Below, piece by piece: positions 21,921 to 23,441 of a stretch of 23,441 nucleotides of DNA. This stretch comes from SZUA-430 sp041477875. Its GTDB lineage: Bacteria > Pseudomonadota > Alphaproteobacteria > Micropepsales > Micropepsaceae. The first letter of the stretch is position 1. Every line of letters starts with the position of its first letter. The notes under the pieces were generated by a model that was not told the DNA's origin, made no database searches, and was given only the letters and a program-made list of their open reading frames with translations. The position numbers were made by a program, and so were the translations under genes. The stretch is from positions 1-23,441 of the forward strand of contig JBGOVA010000035.1 of NCBI GenBank assembly GCA_041477875.1, read 5' to 3'.

Positions 21921-22908
21921 GTTCTGGTACTCCGATCCGAACGAGTCGGTTGCGTTCGTGCTGAAGCCGTTGGGCTGGCTTTACGGTTTTGTCGGGCGGA
22001 CGCGGGCCTCGATGACCGTGCCATACCGCGCGTCGGTCCCTGTGATTTGTGTGGGCAATCTGACGGCCGGCGGTACCGGCAAGACGCCGCTGGCGATTGC
22101 GATCGGGGAGAAGCTGAAGGCGCGGGGGTTGCGCGTCGCGTTCCTGTCGCGCGGCTACGGCGCGGAGATCCCTGGCGCGATGGTGGTGGACGCCGCCGAA
22201 GACACGGCGAGGGACGTCGGCGACGAACCCTTGATGCTGGCCCAGCATGCGATGGCGATCGTTTCGCCGGACCGGCCGGCGGGCGCGAGGCTTGCGGTCT
22301 CACGCGGGGCGCAGGTCATCGTCATGGACGACGGGTTTCAGAATCCGAGCCTTTCGAAAGATCTTTCCTTCGTCGTGGTCGACGCGGCGAAGGGGTTCGG
22401 CAACGGCTGCCTGATCCCGGCCGGGCCTTTGCGCGAACGCGTCGAAGACGGGCTTGCGCGCGCGCAAGCCGTGATCGCGATGGGCGAAGGCGGCGTTTCG
22501 CTGCCCGTTTCATTGCCTCTGCTTCGGGCCGACCTCATCCCGCGCGCCGAAGACGCGGCTTCGCTCAAGGGGCAGCGCGTCTTGGCGTTTGCGGGTATCG
22601 GCGAGCCGAAGAAGTTCTTCGCGACACTCGAAGCCTGCGGCGCGATCATCGAAACCGCGAAAGAATATCCCGACCATTATGCGTACAGCGACGACGACAT
22701 CGCCGACCTCAAAGAGGTGGCGCAGCGCTTCGATGCGCTTCCCGTCACCACGGAAAAGGATTTTTTGCGCCTTGAGCCCGGGCTTCGCGATGGAATCCGG
22801 GCGCTGCGCGTCGCGGCGCGGTTCGACCCGGACTCCGGGCGCCAAATCGACCAACTCATCGATCAATGTCTGACACGATTCCCGACACCCCTACTCGTCA
22901 AGCACTGA
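21901..22908 (+). CDS. lpxK: Tetraacyldisaccharide 4'-kinase
   Basis: LpxK phosphorylates the 4' position of the lipid A disaccharide on the inner face of the inner membrane. The 335 residues are normal. The N-terminus is EFWYSDPNESVAFVLKPLGWLYG (membrane-contacting helix), the P-loop is GNLTAGGTGKTP (52-63), followed by FLSRGYGAEI, DEPLMLAQ, the Walker-B-like VMDDGFQNP, AGPLRE and FAGIGEPKKFF. The ATG at 21901 has GAGG at 21890-21893 seven bases away; ATG at 21907 is a second choice. It overlaps waaA by 20 bases and the following acyltransferase by 43 bases, showing a tightly packed operon. Confidence 0.96.
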   Translation: MPMRAPEFWYSDPNESVAFVLKPLGWLYGFVGRTRASMTVPYRASVPVICVGNLTAGGTGKTPLAIAIGEKLKARGLRVAFLSRGYGAEIPGAMVVDAAEDTARDVGDEPLMLAQHAMAIVSPDRPAGARLAVSRGAQVIVMDDGFQNPSLSKDLSFVVVDAAKGFGNGCLIPAGPLRERVEDGLARAQAVIAMGEGGVSLPVSLPLLRADLIPRAEDAASLKGQRVLAFAGIGEPKKFFATLEACGAIIETAKEYPDHYAYSDDDIADLKEVAQRFDALPVTTEKDFLRLEPGLRDGIRALRVAARFDPDSGRQIDQLIDQCLTRFPTPLLVKH

Positions 22909-23441
22909 GGCCGATCAAGCGCGCGACCAAGGTCGCGACGCAGGCGCTCTATGTGGTCGAGTACGCTCTGTTCTGGAGCGTGATGGCGCTGTTCCGCGTG
23001 CTGGGCTTGGAGCGCGCATCGGACTTGGGCGGTTGGCTTGCGCGCACTGTCGGACCGAAGATTCCGGTGACGCGGCGCGCGCGGCGCAACATGGCACGCT
23101 CTCTGCCCGAACTCAGCGAAGCGCAGCGCGCGAAAGCGATCGTCGACATGTGGGACAATCTCGGTCGCACGTTCGCCGAATACGCGCATCTCGACAAGTT
23201 CTGGTCGCAGCGTGCCGGCGCGCGGATCGAGATCGTCGGCATGGAGCACGCGGAAGCGGCGATCGCGAAGGGTAACGGCGGCCTCTTCGTGTCGGGCCAC
23301 TGCGGCAATTGGGAGTTGATGCCGCGCTGCATCGCGGACAAGGGCCTGAAGGGGACGCTCGTCTATCGCCCTCCGAACAATCCCTATGTCGATGCATGGA
23401 TCAACAAGCAGCGGCGCATCGGATTGCCGACGCTGGCCGCC
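22866..23441 (+). CDS. Lipid A biosynthesis acyltransferase, LpxL/HtrB family, N-terminal part (cut by window end)
   Basis: The frame stays open from the ATG at 22866 to the last base, 192 codons without a stop. Near the N-terminus is one membrane segment (YVVEYALFWSVMALFRVLG), then ARRNMARSLPELSE, MWDNLGRTFAEY and the catalytic motif HCGNWE (His145, Glu150, the Hx4E/D motif) in GGLFVSGHCGNWELMP. This pattern identifies a secondary acyltransferase of the LpxL/LpxM type, which uses acyl-ACP to add acyl chains to Kdo2-lipid IVA. About 100 residues are missing. Which member it is (LpxL or a long-chain LpxXL-type enzyme) cannot be told. It overlaps lpxK by 43 bases and has only a weak ribosome binding site. 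Confidence 0.88.
   Translation, partial: MSDTIPDTPTRQALRPIKRATKVATQALYVVEYALFWSVMALFRVLGLERASDLGGWLARTVGPKIPVTRRARRNMARSLPELSEAQRAKAIVDMWDNLGRTFAEYAHLDKFWSQRAGARIEIVGMEHAEAAIAKGNGGLFVSGHCGNWELMPRCIADKGLKGTLVYRPPNNPYVDAWINKQRRIGLPTLAA

Noticed and set aside
1..23441. CRISPR arrays, tRNA or rRNA genes, insertion sequences, prophage genes
   Set aside because: I looked for regular spaced repeats, tRNA-like cloverleaf ends, rRNA-conserved stretches and transposase or integrase proteins and saw none.

Overview
The window is GC-rich, densely coding chromosomal DNA that looks alphaproteobacterial. Evidence for this is the gene order pmbA / inositol-monophosphatase-family / DUF4170 / msbA-like / DUF374 acyltransferase / waaA / lpxK / lpxL-like, the cluster of ubiA, rsmE and the plant/alphaproteobacterial type of glutamate-cysteine ligase, and frequent GTG and TTG starts. 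I cannot place it to a genus. About 26 protein genes are supported. Both ends are cut inside genes. No rRNA, tRNA, CRISPR array, phage or insertion sequence was seen.

Region 1 (1-5090) holds small stress, detoxification and transport genes: two unknown membrane proteins, a CGNR zinc-finger putative regulator divergent from a VOC (glyoxalase-fold) protein, a DUF1993 protein, a cupin, an EamA transporter and a beta-class-like glutathione S-transferase. The CGNR/VOC intergenic region carries a strikingly regular set of GGTTA/TAACC half-sites. A small palindromic repeat element lies downstream of the VOC gene.

Region 2 (5096-11717): on the minus strand are rsmE, gshA and an unknown multi-pass membrane protein. 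On the plus strand are ubiA (ubiquinone), a MAPEG protein, a three-histidine-box fatty acid desaturase and a methyltransferase of the ETF-beta lysine methyltransferase type. The last two overlap by 4 bases. GST, gshA and the MAPEG gene give the area a glutathione flavour, but they lie in separate transcription units.

Region 3 (11718-15357): a Phd/YefM-type antitoxin with a PemK/MazF-like toxin is the clearest accessory module. The toxin appears to be knocked out of frame by one missing base in a G run. On the minus strand follow a secreted prolyl-oligopeptidase-family peptidase and an O6-methylguanine-DNA methyltransferase, coupled by an ATGA overlap.

Region 4 (15518-23441, cut at the end): pmbA/tldE, then a cell-envelope cluster for lipid A and Kdo assembly and export: phosphatase, DUF4170, MsbA-like flippase, DUF374 acyltransferase, Kdo transferase, lipid A 4'-kinase and the start of a lipid A acyltransferase. 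Genes overlap or nearly touch from msbA to the end, as in one operon.

I found no convincing wholly new multi-gene system. The most original signals are the half-site array at 1599-1662, the broken toxin, and the repeat element at 2103-2283.
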